Source: Mycobacterium paragordonae
GTDB taxonomy: Bacteria; Actinomycetota; Actinomycetes; Mycobacteriales; Mycobacteriaceae
Direction: 5' to 3'
NCBI RefSeq assembly: GCF_003614435.1
Contig: NZ_CP025547.1
Coordinates: 1 to 64,000 of the forward strand
Length of the DNA stretch: 64,000 bases
The translations under genes were made by a program, and so were the position numbers. The stretch's first letter is position 1; each line of letters begins with the position of its first letter. Shown one piece after another: positions 1 through 8,468 of the stretch. The notes under the pieces were generated by a model. The model had not been told where the DNA came from and made no database searches. It worked only from the letters and a program-made list of their open reading frames with translations.

Positions 1-295
1 TTTGATGACTCTTGCATTTGAGCCGATCGTGCCACGGCCAAGGCACCAAAGAAACTGATGCGCCCTATACCACTTCGTCTTGTCACCGGTTGGGCTGAGG
101 AGTGATCGCGACCGAATCTCCGTCAGTCGAGAATCTCCGCACTGGCTAAGGGCTGATACGTTATTTGAACGGCCACTGCCTGGCGACGACAGCGCCTGCG
201 GACTAGCACTGCCGATGGAAGTCATCGACGACTTGGGTTTAGAAGCGGCCGCGACGGTACCGAGTTCGTGCCACCACGACAGACGAGGAGCCGCG
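1..295. other. Upstream region of the nuo-like operon, no gene recognised
   Basis: I see no convincing gene here. An open frame runs from position 80 into nuoA, but its first 72 codons resemble no NuoA and lack the codon pattern of the real gene. A 9-bp direct repeat, GAATCTCCG, occurs at 114-122 and 131-139, 17 bp apart, and could be part of a control region. The operon promoter should lie here, but I cannot place -35 and -10 boxes with confidence. Confidence 0.4.
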
Positions 296-640
296 ATGTA
301 TGCGGGTGTGGCGTGGACCCTGGCGGTTGTTGTTGCGGGGCTTGCCAGTGTGTACGGATTGCATTGCTTCAGTGCGATCAGCCCTAACACGTTGACGGTG
401 CTGCCTTTTCAGTCAGGATGGCCACCTGAAGAGCATGCGTTGTCGCGGTATCACGTTCGCTGGTATCTGGCGACGCTGGTGTTTCTCGCCTTCGACGTCG
501 AGATGCTGTTCATGTATCCGTGGGCGCTGGTGGTCATCAAAATGGGCGCGACCGCCATCACCGAAATGTTTGCGTTTCTGGCGGTGCTGCTTGTGGCGGT
601 CGCATGGGCTTGGCGCGAGGGCGTCCTGCGGTGGGTCTGA
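296..640 (+). CDS. nuoA: NADH-quinone oxidoreductase subunit A-like protein (NuoA)
   Basis: A 114-residue membrane protein of the NuoA/ND3 family, the small subunit that links membrane and peripheral arms of complex I. The family signature is seen in the second membrane segment (FDVEMLFMYPWA). Three hydrophobic helices fit the family. The start at 296 is chosen because GAGGAG lies at 285-290 and homology begins here; the frame is open further upstream to 80 but that part looks non-coding. It opens an operon with H, J, K, L, M and N type subunits. The next gene starts 10 bases before this one stops. Confidence 0.9.
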   Translation: MYAGVAWTLAVVVAGLASVYGLHCFSAISPNTLTVLPFQSGWPPEEHALSRYHVRWYLATLVFLAFDVEMLFMYPWALVVIKMGATAITEMFAFLAVLLVAVAWAWREGVLRWV

Positions 641-1896
641 CGCGGCAGCTGGCCCGATGCGCAGCACGACGGGCACACGTGCTCATCGTGGAGGCCCCTG
701 GGTCGTGGATGTTGCGCGCACAGACCGAACACCGACTTCGAGTCCGCGGTTGGTGTGTGGCTACATCCCCCGCGGACGCTGACGTGTTAGCGGTCTGCGG
801 TACCCCGGGACCAGAACTGAACGAGGCGATCGAGCGGGTCTGGGACCAGATGCCGGGGCCTCGGGTTCGCATCGACTTGGCTGGTCCCGACGCGGTCGAG
901 TCGGCGCTGCATAGCGCGGGCACGCAGTTGGCGGAGGTCGAGGTGCACCGCCGGGACGCGCGAAAGCGCGCTCAATCTCCGAAGCTGAACGGCAACGACC
1001 ACGGCGTACACGAGCACCACGTCACCAACCACGGCGAGCAGGAGCACCACGTCACCAACCACGGCGAGCACCAGCACCACGCCACCAACCACGGCGAGCA
1101 CCACCACCACGCCATGGACCACGGCGAGCAGGAGCATCACGAGCACACCGCCCCCAGTCCGGGCGGGCACGAGCACATGGACCACAGCGCACACCAGCAC
1201 ATGCACCACGGTGGGATGGACATGGCGCCGGCTGGGATTGCGCTGGCCGAAGGCGGCGACGACCGTGACGGATTGGAAATGGATGTGCTGCACCTTCGCC
1301 TTGGGCCGGTGCTGCGCTACTGGCCCGCGGGGCTGGTGGTGCGGTGCTCGTTACAGGGGGACGTCCTCACCCGAGCCGAGGCGTGGATCGTCGACCGAGA
1401 AGTCGGCGAGCAGGTTCCGCCGACCGGACCGAGTACTCACGTTGCGGCGCGACATTGTGACCATGTCGTTGATCTGCTGGCACTGGCCGGCTGGCCGGGT
1501 GCGGCAGCAAGCGCCCGCAGCGCGCGCGACGCGCTGCTCAGCGAGGCGGACAGCGGGCACGCCGCTCGTCTGCTGGACACCCTGCACAGCAAGCTCCGGC
1601 GCTCACGAACGCTGCGCTGGTCGTTGCGCGACATCGCAACGTTGACGCCCGAGGACTGCGACACCCTCGCGCTGCCGCCGGCCCTGGTCGGCGATTGTTA
1701 CGACCGCCTCCTCGCGCAGGTCAATGCGGCGCAGCACGCGCTCACGAACGAACGAATTGGCGTCTCCACAGCTGCAACCACCGTCGTTGACGCATTGCCC
1801 GATCTAGTCAGCGGACTGGACGTCGCGGCTGCCCGGCTGGGGATCGCCAGCCTAGGCATCGACACAGCATCGCACCCGGGTCGTCGCGATGGCTGA
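631..1896 (+). CDS. NuoB-like / His-rich / NuoD-like fusion protein lacking Fe-S ligands
   Basis: A 421-residue protein in the place where nuoB, nuoC and nuoD normally sit. Residues about 10-95 read like a degenerate NuoB: ADADVLAVCGTPG and ERVWDQMPGPR match the family patterns for SDVMIVAGT and KVYDQMPEPK. However, the paired cysteines and the later cysteines that hold cluster N2 in NuoB are absent. Residues about 128-197 are a His-rich linker made of 10-residue repeats and ending in Met/His-rich sequence (HHGGMDMAP). From about residue 214 the sequence resembles the start of NuoD (DVLHLRLGPVLRYWPAG) without obvious quinone-site motifs. GTG at 631 is the most likely start; it overlaps nuoA, with GAGGGC just upstream. 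The stop overlaps nuoH. Similarity to B and D is my reading by eye, and the function is unknown. Confidence 0.7.
   Translation: MGLTRQLARCAARRAHVLIVEAPGSWMLRAQTEHRLRVRGWCVATSPADADVLAVCGTPGPELNEAIERVWDQMPGPRVRIDLAGPDAVESALHSAGTQLAEVEVHRRDARKRAQSPKLNGNDHGVHEHHVTNHGEQEHHVTNHGEHQHHATNHGEHHHHAMDHGEQEHHEHTAPSPGGHEHMDHSAHQHMHHGGMDMAPAGIALAEGGDDRDGLEMDVLHLRLGPVLRYWPAGLVVRCSLQGDVLTRAEAWIVDREVGEQVPPTGPSTHVAARHCDHVVDLLALAGWPGAAASARSARDALLSEADSGHAARLLDTLHSKLRRSRTLRWSLRDIATLTPEDCDTLALPPALVGDCYDRLLAQVNAAQHALTNERIGVSTAATTVVDALPDLVSGLDVAAARLGIASLGIDTASHPGRRDG
1012..1131. repeat. Four 30-bp in-frame repeats encoding a His-rich linker
   Basis: Four consecutive 30-bp units (1012-1041, 1042-1071, 1072-1101, 1102-1131) each encode ten residues of the form EHHVTNHGEQ. 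A fifth partial unit follows. The first two units are nearly identical and the later ones have drifted. They lie inside the NuoB/NuoD-like fusion gene. Such a His-dense linker would be expected to bind divalent metal ions; that is inference. Confidence 0.9.
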
Positions 1897-2809
1897 CGTC
1901 TCGATCACCACGGTCCCAGGCGTGTGGGCGCTGGGCGGTGTGGCATTGCTGCTGTGCCTCGGCTTCTACGCGGCGACCCTCGACGGCTTGCTTGCCGCCC
2001 GAGGCGCCGGGCCGGCTAATGCGGTTTACGAAGTCGCCCGGCTGATGCGACAGCGCCGTCGCACCACCGTGGCCGCCGATACGTTGCTGTGGCGCGCCGG
2101 CGGAGCGGGGCTGATCGTCGCCGCATCGCTAATAGTGACTGTTGTGCCGTTAGGGCGCTGGACGCTGGCCGATCTCGACGTAGGGGTTATGTGGTTCAAC
2201 GCCATGGACGTGATGGTGTGGGCGCTGGTGTGGCTTGCGGGGTGGGGTCCGAACTCCGCCCATCCCCTCGTCGGCGGCTATCGATTTCTGGCTCATGGGC
2301 TCGGCTACGAGTTGCCCCTGATGTTCACGCTGGTCGCGCCGCCCATCGCCGCGCAAAGCCTACGGGTCGCCGATGTTGTCGCCGCCCAACACGAGCTGTG
2401 GTTCGCGGTGTGGATGCCAGTCGCTTTCGTCGTGTATTGCCTAGGGGCAATGGCTTTTTCGGTGTGGGGGCCCTTCTCTGCGGCGCTGGGAGCTGATATC
2501 GCCGGCGGTGTCAGCGCGGAGCTGTCCGGGGTGGATCGACTGGTATTCCAGGCCGGCCGCTACACCATCTTGGCTGCCGGTGCAGCTTTCGCGGTGCCGA
2601 TGTTCCTCGGCGGCGGCGCGGGTCCGCTCTTACCGGCCTGGTCCTGGGTGTTGATTAAGACAATTGGCGTGCTGTCGGTGTTCGTGTGGCTGCGCAGGCG
2701 ACTTCCGTTGCTGCGCCCCGAAAAATTCTTAGAGATCGGGTGGATGATTTTGTTGCCGCTCACGCTCGTCCAAGACCTGGTCGTGGCCATCGTCGCAGTG
2801 AGGAAGTGA
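1889..2809 (+). CDS. nuoH: NADH-quinone oxidoreductase subunit H-like protein (NuoH/HyfC family)
   Basis: A 306-residue multi-spanning membrane protein of the NuoH/ND1 family, the subunit that forms the heel of complex I and part of the quinone chamber. It is slightly shorter than typical NuoH (about 325). The C-terminal pattern RPEKFLEIGWMILLPL matches the family's conserved end. Acidic and arginine-rich loops facing the quinone site are present (AELSGVDRLVFQAGRY). The start ATG overlaps the stop of the fusion gene (ATGGCTGA), which implies translational coupling. It could equally be called an energy-converting hydrogenase anchor subunit; the gene order argues for a complex I origin. Confidence 0.85.
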   Translation: MADVSITTVPGVWALGGVALLLCLGFYAATLDGLLAARGAGPANAVYEVARLMRQRRRTTVAADTLLWRAGGAGLIVAASLIVTVVPLGRWTLADLDVGVMWFNAMDVMVWALVWLAGWGPNSAHPLVGGYRFLAHGLGYELPLMFTLVAPPIAAQSLRVADVVAAQHELWFAVWMPVAFVVYCLGAMAFSVWGPFSAALGADIAGGVSAELSGVDRLVFQAGRYTILAAGAAFAVPMFLGGGAGPLLPAWSWVLIKTIGVLSVFVWLRRRLPLLRPEKFLEIGWMILLPLTLVQDLVVAIVAVRK

Positions 2810-2813
2810 CGTC

Positions 2814-3377
2814 ATGATCGTGCACATCGTCTTCGGAGTCCTCGCCGTGATTGCCGTGCTGGCCGGGGCCGCGGTCTTCGTCTTCGATTCCATGGCCCGC
2901 GCCACCTATGCTCTGGCCATTTCGTTCATTGCGGTCGGCGTCGTCGTTGTGCTGTTGCAGCAGAACTACATTGGCATCGTCATCATCTTGATGATGGTGA
3001 TGGAGATGGCCGTCATGGCGGTCTACATGGTCATGTTCATGGGCATGAACCCGGCGCTGATGCCCATGAGCATGGTGCATGACAACCGACGCGCGTTAGC
3101 TGCTGCGATCGGAACGTTCCTGATTCTTGCGTCAGGGATCCTGTTGTCCGACTGGCCGATTCGGCGGGGTGCACCGCCGAAGGATCTGACCTTCGCGCTC
3201 GGCGAGGAGTTGATGGGCCCCAGCATGCTGGCTATGACGGTGATCAGCCCGGTGATGGTCGCGACCATCGTCGCAGGCGTCGTCCTGGCCGCCCGCCGAG
3301 GCCGCTATGACCGCTTCGGCGACGATCTCAAACGCAGGCCCGCGAGCGACCCCCAACCCGGCGGGTTGGGGCGATGA
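2814..3377 (+). CDS. nuoJ: NADH-quinone oxidoreductase subunit J-like protein (NuoJ)
   Basis: A 187-residue membrane protein with five predicted helices, matching the NuoJ/ND6 family in length class and position before nuoK. The segment YIGIVIILMMVMEMAVMAVY corresponds to the family's conserved third helix, which bends during coupling in complex I. It starts 4 bases after nuoH and overlaps nuoK by 4 bases (ATGA). Confidence 0.85.
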   Translation: MIVHIVFGVLAVIAVLAGAAVFVFDSMARATYALAISFIAVGVVVVLLQQNYIGIVIILMMVMEMAVMAVYMVMFMGMNPALMPMSMVHDNRRALAAAIGTFLILASGILLSDWPIRRGAPPKDLTFALGEELMGPSMLAMTVISPVMVATIVAGVVLAARRGRYDRFGDDLKRRPASDPQPGGLGR

Positions 3378-3676
3378 CGCTACAAACCGTTCTACTGGCG
3401 GCGGCGGCGCTGTTCAGCGTCGGCCTGTACGGAGCACTCTCGCAGCAGGTCGTGGTCATGGTCATGATGGGCCTCGAGCTGATGATGAACGCCGTCATCC
3501 TGGCGGCCGGCGGGTTCTGGTGGTTTTCGGCACCCACACCGGCCGGACAGGTCGTGCTGCTGGTGATCATCGCCGCGATGACGGTGGAGATGGCGATGGG
3601 CTTCGCGGTGGCCACGCTCCTGCACCGCGAGCGCCGAACCGACATGACCGACGCGGCCGCCGATTTGGCCGGGTGA
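3374..3676 (+). CDS. nuoK: NADH-quinone oxidoreductase subunit K-like protein (NuoK)
   Basis: A 100-residue, three-helix protein of the NuoK/ND4L/MrpC family. The two glutamates that are essential for proton movement in NuoK are kept: E35 in MMGLELMMNA and E72 in MTVEMAMGF. Their retention suggests an ion path that still works rather than a decaying gene. It overlaps nuoJ and is followed by nuoL after 4 bases. Confidence 0.9.
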   Translation: MTLQTVLLAAAALFSVGLYGALSQQVVVMVMMGLELMMNAVILAAGGFWWFSAPTPAGQVVLLVIIAAMTVEMAMGFAVATLLHRERRTDMTDAAADLAG

Positions 3677-3680
3677 GCAG

Positions 3681-5513
3681 GTGACCTCGACGACGCAGCT
3701 GGCCTTGTGGCTGTTGATCTGCCTTCCGGCAGGCTGCGGCGCGGCACTGCTTCTCACGCGCCCCCGAGATCGTTTCGCGGCTGCGATGTCGGTAACTGTG
3801 TCTGCGGTTGTGGCGGCGTTGTCGATCGTGGTGGCGCTGACTCACCCCGCTGTCAGTGTCGCTTTTGTGGCCGGTGGGCAATTCGGGCTGTCCGTCGATA
3901 GCCTGTCCGCAGTGGTGGTCCCTGCGGTCGCGATGATCACCGTCTTGGTCCTGATGTTCGCCGTAGCGGACATTCGCGAAGCGGCGGGTCGATTCCACGG
4001 GTTGATGCTGTTATTCGCCTCCGCTGCCCTGCTGACCGCAACGGCCGCCACCTTGCCCGCACTGCTTCTTGCGTGGGAGCTGATGGGTGCGGCGTCCTAT
4101 GCGCTGATCGGGTTCTGGTGGCGCGACGACTTCCGGATGTCGGCCGGCCTCACCGCGTTCCTGACGACCCGCAGCGCCGATCTCGGGCTGTATCTGGGCG
4201 CCGGGGCGGCACTTGCCGGCGGCGCGGGGTTGAAGCTGGCGAACCTGACCCAGGCAACCGCGCCTTGGCGCGACATCGTCGCGGTCGGGCTGTTCATTGC
4301 AGCCTTGGGCAAGGCGGCGCAGCTGCCGTTTTCATTCTGGCTTTCCCGGGCCATGGAAGGCCCCAGCGCCGTCAGCGCGCTACTGCACTCGGCGGCGATG
4401 GTGGCCATGGGCGCGTACCTGCTGCTGCGTATTCAGCCGCTGCTGGCAGCGACGGGATGGGTCGCCGAATGCGCGGCCTGGTCCGGCGCCGTGACCGCGG
4501 TACTACTCGGTGCTGTCGCGGTAGCCCAGCGGGACCTCAAACAACTGCTTGCCGCCTCCACCGCAGCCCAGCTCGGGTTCGTGGTGATGGCAGCCGGTGT
4601 AGGCACCGTCAGCGGCGGCGCCGCGCAACTCGTCGCGCACGCGTTCACCAAGGCGGGGCTGTTTCTTGCGGCCGGCGCATGGCTTCTATTGCTGAATACC
4701 AAACAGCTTGACCAGCTGCACGGTGTGGCCCGGCGATGGCCGCTGATCGGCTGGTCCGCCACCGTCGGTGCGGCCGCGCTGGCCGGAATCGCCCCGCTGT
4801 CACTGTGGGCGACGAAGGATGCAGTGCTGGCGGTCGCGTTAGACCACTCGATCGCCCTCTATGTCATGGGATTGGTGGCCGCCGGGCTCTCGGCGGCCTA
4901 CGCGGCGAAGATCCTCGTTACAGTTTGGCGCGCGCCGGCGTCACTACAGGAATCGCTGAATCTCAAGGTGCTCAACGCTTTTGCGCAGTTTCCGATTCTG
5001 ATATCAGCCGCCGGAGCCGCCACGGCAGGTGTGCTGGCATTGCCGCCGATCGCATCCACGCTCAGCCGTGCCCTCGACCACCGTTCGGTGGTGCAGCCGG
5101 CCGCGGCGGAGTTGGCCGTCTCGGCGCTGTTGTCGCTTCTGGTCGTGGCTGCGGTAGTGCGTTTCGGGATTCCCGAGCCGCGATGGGCTGCCGACTGGCT
5201 TGGCCTGCAACGGGCCGCCAATGTGATCGTCGCCCGTCCCACCATGCACCTGGCTCGAGCACTCGCCCGGTTCGACGACGACGTTCTCGACCGCACCGTG
5301 CACCGGGTCGCGTCCGGATCGCTAGAGGCCGGCAGGTGGGCTGCGCGCATCGATGACCGTCGTGTCGATGCCGCGGTGGAATCGTTGGCGACACGAATAC
5401 GTCAGCTCGGGGCGCTGGCGCGCAGACCGCAGACTGGCCAGCTGCACAACTACTATCTCGCCAGCGTGGTGATAGTCGTGACAGGCGTCCTGCTTCTGAT
5501 AGCGGTGGGGTAA
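3681..5513 (+). CDS. nuoL: NADH-quinone oxidoreductase subunit L-like antiporter subunit (NuoL)
   Basis: A 610-residue antiporter-type subunit starting at GTG, the usual length for NuoL. Key channel features are visible: the glutamate in LLAWELMGAASYALIGFWW, the block GKAAQLPFSFWLSRAMEGP followed by SALLHSAAMV, and the later lysine in AHAFTKAGLF. The C-terminal part includes a long amphipathic stretch and a final membrane segment, as in NuoL, where the lateral helix braces M and N. In complex I it pumps one proton per cycle; what drives it here is unknown because the NADH-oxidising arm is not encoded nearby. Confidence 0.92.
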   Translation: MTSTTQLALWLLICLPAGCGAALLLTRPRDRFAAAMSVTVSAVVAALSIVVALTHPAVSVAFVAGGQFGLSVDSLSAVVVPAVAMITVLVLMFAVADIREAAGRFHGLMLLFASAALLTATAATLPALLLAWELMGAASYALIGFWWRDDFRMSAGLTAFLTTRSADLGLYLGAGAALAGGAGLKLANLTQATAPWRDIVAVGLFIAALGKAAQLPFSFWLSRAMEGPSAVSALLHSAAMVAMGAYLLLRIQPLLAATGWVAECAAWSGAVTAVLLGAVAVAQRDLKQLLAASTAAQLGFVVMAAGVGTVSGGAAQLVAHAFTKAGLFLAAGAWLLLLNTKQLDQLHGVARRWPLIGWSATVGAAALAGIAPLSLWATKDAVLAVALDHSIALYVMGLVAAGLSAAYAAKILVTVWRAPASLQESLNLKVLNAFAQFPILISAAGAATAGVLALPPIASTLSRALDHRSVVQPAAAELAVSALLSLLVVAAVVRFGIPEPRWAADWLGLQRAANVIVARPTMHLARALARFDDDVLDRTVHRVASGSLEAGRWAARIDDRRVDAAVESLATRIRQLGALARRPQTGQLHNYYLASVVIVVTGVLLLIAVG

Positions 5514-5518
5514 ACCAG

Positions 5519-7009
5519 ATGCTCAGTTTGATCGTTTTTCTGCCGTTGGCAGCCGCGGCCGGTGTGCTTGCGATACCGAAGTCCGGCGAAGCCGCAGCCC
5601 GATGGGTATGGGTCGGCACCGCCGCAGCGGATCTGACGTTGACGGTGCTGGCATGGACCCGCTACAGGAATCCGGGTCTTAACGGCCTGGCTTTCGAGGA
5701 GCGGGCCCGGTGGATCCCTGGGGTCAACAGCAGCTACCACATCGGCGTCGACGGTTTGTCGCTGCCGCTGGTCGTCATGTCGGCGGTGATCTTCTTTGCC
5801 TGCGCGACCTATAGCCTGCGGGTTCGCGACCGGCCCAGGTCTCAGGCGGCGTTGTTCCTGTTCCTGCAGACCGTGAGCCTAGGTCTGTTCGTCGCCGCGG
5901 ATCTGATCTTGTTCTTCGTGTTCTTCGACCTGTCAATCGTGGCGATGTACTTCGTCATCGCCGGATGGGGCCACGGTAACGCCGCCCGCTCGGCGCTGAA
6001 GTTCTTCCTCTACACCTTTCTGGGGTCACTGGCGCTGCTCGTGGGCTTCATCGGCTTATACATCGCCGCCAACCCTCACACGTTCGACATGCTCGAGCTG
6101 ATCACCGCCAACCCGTTGGCAGGTAGCCCGCTGGCCGGCGGGCTGGTCCTCGCTGCGATCCTGCTCGGCCTGGCGGTCAAGACACCCACGGTTCCCTTCC
6201 ACACCTGGCTTCCCCCGGCTCATACCGACGCTCCGGCCATCGGCTCGGCCGTGCTGGCGGGGGTGTTGCTGAAGATGGGCACTTACGGATTCGCGCGAAT
6301 CGCGATGCCGATGCTGCCGCACGCCTGGCGCGCCTGGGCCTGGGCGATCATTGCCGTCGGTGTCGTATCGGTGCTTTACGGAGCCCTGGTTGCGTTGGCG
6401 CAGCAGGACTTCAAGCGCATGGTGGCGTACACCTCCGTAAACCACATGGGCTACATCGTGCTGGCGCTCGGCGCTGCCGGCCTGCTCTCGGGTAGCACCG
6501 ACCAGGCGCGGGCCGTGGCGGTCAGTGGAGCGGTCACACAAATGGTCAGCCATGGGCTGATCACCGGGGCGCTGTTTTTGCTTGCCGGAGTGTTCTACGA
6601 CCGCACCGGCAGCTACGACATGAGTTCCTACGGCGGTCTGGCTGCACCGGCCCCGAAGCTGGCTGTGCTGTTCACCCTCGGCGCGTTCGCGTCGTTGGGG
6701 CTGCCGGGATTCTCCGGTTTCATCGCCGAGTTCCAAATCTTCACCGGCAGCATCGCCGCCGCACCCCTCACCGCGCTCGCGCTACCGGGCATCCTGATCA
6801 CCGCCGCCTTGTTTCTGCGCGCCCTTCAGAACATGTTCACTGGCGATACCCGCGGTCACTCACAGAACTTTCTCGATCTGCATCCTTGCGAATCCGCTTC
6901 GGCAGGAATGCTTCTCATGCTCTCCATCATCATCGGCGTCCTGCCACGCCCGCTGCTTGATGTGATCGAACCGGCGTCACGCTCGCTGATCGGGCTAGTG
7001 GGGAGATAG
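5519..7009 (+). CDS. nuoM: NADH-quinone oxidoreductase subunit M-like antiporter subunit (NuoM)
   Basis: A 496-residue membrane protein of the NuoM/ND4 family. The family block KTPTVPFHTWLPPAHTDAP followed by AGVLLKMGTYG is well kept. So are the conserved lysine segment QQDFKRMVAYTSVNHMGY and the histidine-bearing helix TQMVSHGLITGALF. The start ATG lies 5 bases after the nuoL stop, inside one transcription unit. Full length and conserved charged residues suggest an active ion-translocating subunit. Confidence 0.93.
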   Translation: MLSLIVFLPLAAAAGVLAIPKSGEAAARWVWVGTAAADLTLTVLAWTRYRNPGLNGLAFEERARWIPGVNSSYHIGVDGLSLPLVVMSAVIFFACATYSLRVRDRPRSQAALFLFLQTVSLGLFVAADLILFFVFFDLSIVAMYFVIAGWGHGNAARSALKFFLYTFLGSLALLVGFIGLYIAANPHTFDMLELITANPLAGSPLAGGLVLAAILLGLAVKTPTVPFHTWLPPAHTDAPAIGSAVLAGVLLKMGTYGFARIAMPMLPHAWRAWAWAIIAVGVVSVLYGALVALAQQDFKRMVAYTSVNHMGYIVLALGAAGLLSGSTDQARAVAVSGAVTQMVSHGLITGALFLLAGVFYDRTGSYDMSSYGGLAAPAPKLAVLFTLGAFASLGLPGFSGFIAEFQIFTGSIAAAPLTALALPGILITAALFLRALQNMFTGDTRGHSQNFLDLHPCESASAGMLLMLSIIIGVLPRPLLDVIEPASRSLIGLVGR

Positions 7010-7012
7010 TTG

Positions 7013-8425
7013 GTGAACACCGGGATGCGGCCGCTGCTGATGCTGCCGGAAATACTGACTTTCGGCAGTGGCCTACTGGTGCTGATCGGCGGATCATTTC
7101 TGCCCCGCCAGCGTCAATGGTGGGCCCGAATCGTTGCAGCCGCAGCGCTTATCGGCGTCGTCGTGGTCGCGGCGGTCAGAATCGCGGCCCCGGATCAGAC
7201 GGCGTTCGACGGGGCCTTCGCCGTCGACACCACCACTGGCGTTGCACGGATCACGGCCGCGATCGGGGTGCTGGTGGTCCTGGCCATAGCCGGCGATGAC
7301 ATAAGAGCGACTGCCCGCGAGAGCGAAACCTATGCGCTGCTTCTCTTTTCGACCGCCGGCGTCATGGTGCTCGCCGGAACCGACGACCTGCTCGTCCTGG
7401 CAACCGGATACCTGCTGGCAAGCATCCCGCTCTACGGACTGATCGGGCTGTTGCGCTCGGGTGTGGCGGCCGAGGCAGCATTGAAGACTTACCTGATCGG
7501 CGCCCTGTTCGGGATTATCCTGCTCCTGGGGGTGACCGTCCTCTATGGGATCAGCGGCGCCACCCGCTATAACGAACTGGCCGCACAAATGCGCGGGGCG
7601 CCGGCCGCGGTGGTGGCGACGGGCGTCGTAGCCGTCGCGGCCGGGCTGATGTTCGAAGCGGGGGCGGTGCCCGCTCACTTCTGGGTTCCCGACGCCGCCC
7701 AAGCTGCCAACAGTGTGGCGGCCGTCTTCTTGACGACAGTGCCCAAAATCGGCGCGCTGATCGCGCTGTACCGCGTGGCCGCCGTGCTGCCACCGTCCCT
7801 AGTGCCGTGGCCGGTGCTGATCGCGATATTCGCGGTGGCGAGTATGACATTGGGCAATTTGGCCGCGTACGGCCAAGAGGATCCCCGGCGGCTCCTGGGG
7901 TGGTCGACAGTGAGTCAAGTCGGCTACCTACTTGTGCCGATCACGGTCGCCGGCCGTAGCGAACTGGCCCTGCCGTCGCTGCTGTTCTATCTGGTCGGCT
8001 ACACGCTGACCAACGGCGCCGCCTTCGCGGTGAGCACCGCACTGCCCGATCGCCGCGCACTTGTCGCCTACCGCGGGCTGGCGCGAGCCCGGCCCTGGCT
8101 GGCGGGGGCGCTGGTGGTGGCGCTGCTCGGACTGGTCGGCACCCCGCCCACCAGTGTGTTCGTCGCGAAACTCACCACCGCCATGGCGGTCTGGGACGGT
8201 GGGTTCCCATGGTTGGCCGTGGTGGTGTTCGTCAACAGCCTGCTGAGCCTCTTCTACTACCTGCGTTGGATCGCTCCGGTCTTTCAGAAGCCGGATCAGT
8301 CAGACGATTTCACCCTCGGCGGGTGGTCTGCACGCACCGCGATTGTCGCGGCAGCCTGGAGCTTGGGGCTCGGCATTGCGGCGGGACCACTGTGGGACGT
8401 GCTCCCGACGGCACCGCTGCGGTAG
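7013..8425 (+). CDS. nuoN: NADH-quinone oxidoreductase subunit N-like antiporter subunit (NuoN)
   Basis: A 470-residue antiporter-type subunit of the NuoN/ND2 family. The conserved block EAGAVPAHFWVPDAAQAAN with TTVPKIGALIALYR is present, and so is the LLGWSTVSQVGYLL segment. GTG at 7013 is preferred because GGGGAG lies about 7 bases upstream; a TTG at 7010 is the alternative. This is the last nuo-type gene. The metal-sensor gene follows after about 35 bases, with its operator in between. Confidence 0.92.
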   Translation: MNTGMRPLLMLPEILTFGSGLLVLIGGSFLPRQRQWWARIVAAAALIGVVVVAAVRIAAPDQTAFDGAFAVDTTTGVARITAAIGVLVVLAIAGDDIRATARESETYALLLFSTAGVMVLAGTDDLLVLATGYLLASIPLYGLIGLLRSGVAAEAALKTYLIGALFGIILLLGVTVLYGISGATRYNELAAQMRGAPAAVVATGVVAVAAGLMFEAGAVPAHFWVPDAAQAANSVAAVFLTTVPKIGALIALYRVAAVLPPSLVPWPVLIAIFAVASMTLGNLAAYGQEDPRRLLGWSTVSQVGYLLVPITVAGRSELALPSLLFYLVGYTLTNGAAFAVSTALPDRRALVAYRGLARARPWLAGALVVALLGLVGTPPTSVFVAKLTTAMAVWDGGFPWLAVVVFVNSLLSLFYYLRWIAPVFQKPDQSDDFTLGGWSARTAIVAAAWSLGLGIAAGPLWDVLPTAPLR

Positions 8426-8450
8426 CCGATGTCGGCGTATTGAGCGATAT

Positions 8451-8468
8451 CATCGCCATATGGCGATG
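8451..8468. promoter_or_regulatory. 18-bp perfect palindrome over the metal-sensor start codon
   Basis: CATCGCCATATGGCGATG is its own reverse complement and contains the likely ATG start (8460) of the ArsR/SmtB-family gene. Proteins of this family bind imperfect inverted repeats in their own promoters, so this is the obvious operator for autoregulation. Because it sits on the start codon, the transcript may be leaderless or the site may lie just downstream of the promoter. Confidence 0.75.

Noticed and set aside
80..295. 72-codon N-terminal extension of NuoA
   Set aside because: NuoA family proteins start at the ATG at 296, which has a ribosome site; the extension resembles nothing.
1012..1131. 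Regular 30-bp repeats that could look like a CRISPR array
   Set aside because: The units are contiguous without spacers, in frame, and encode a His-rich linker inside a coding gene.
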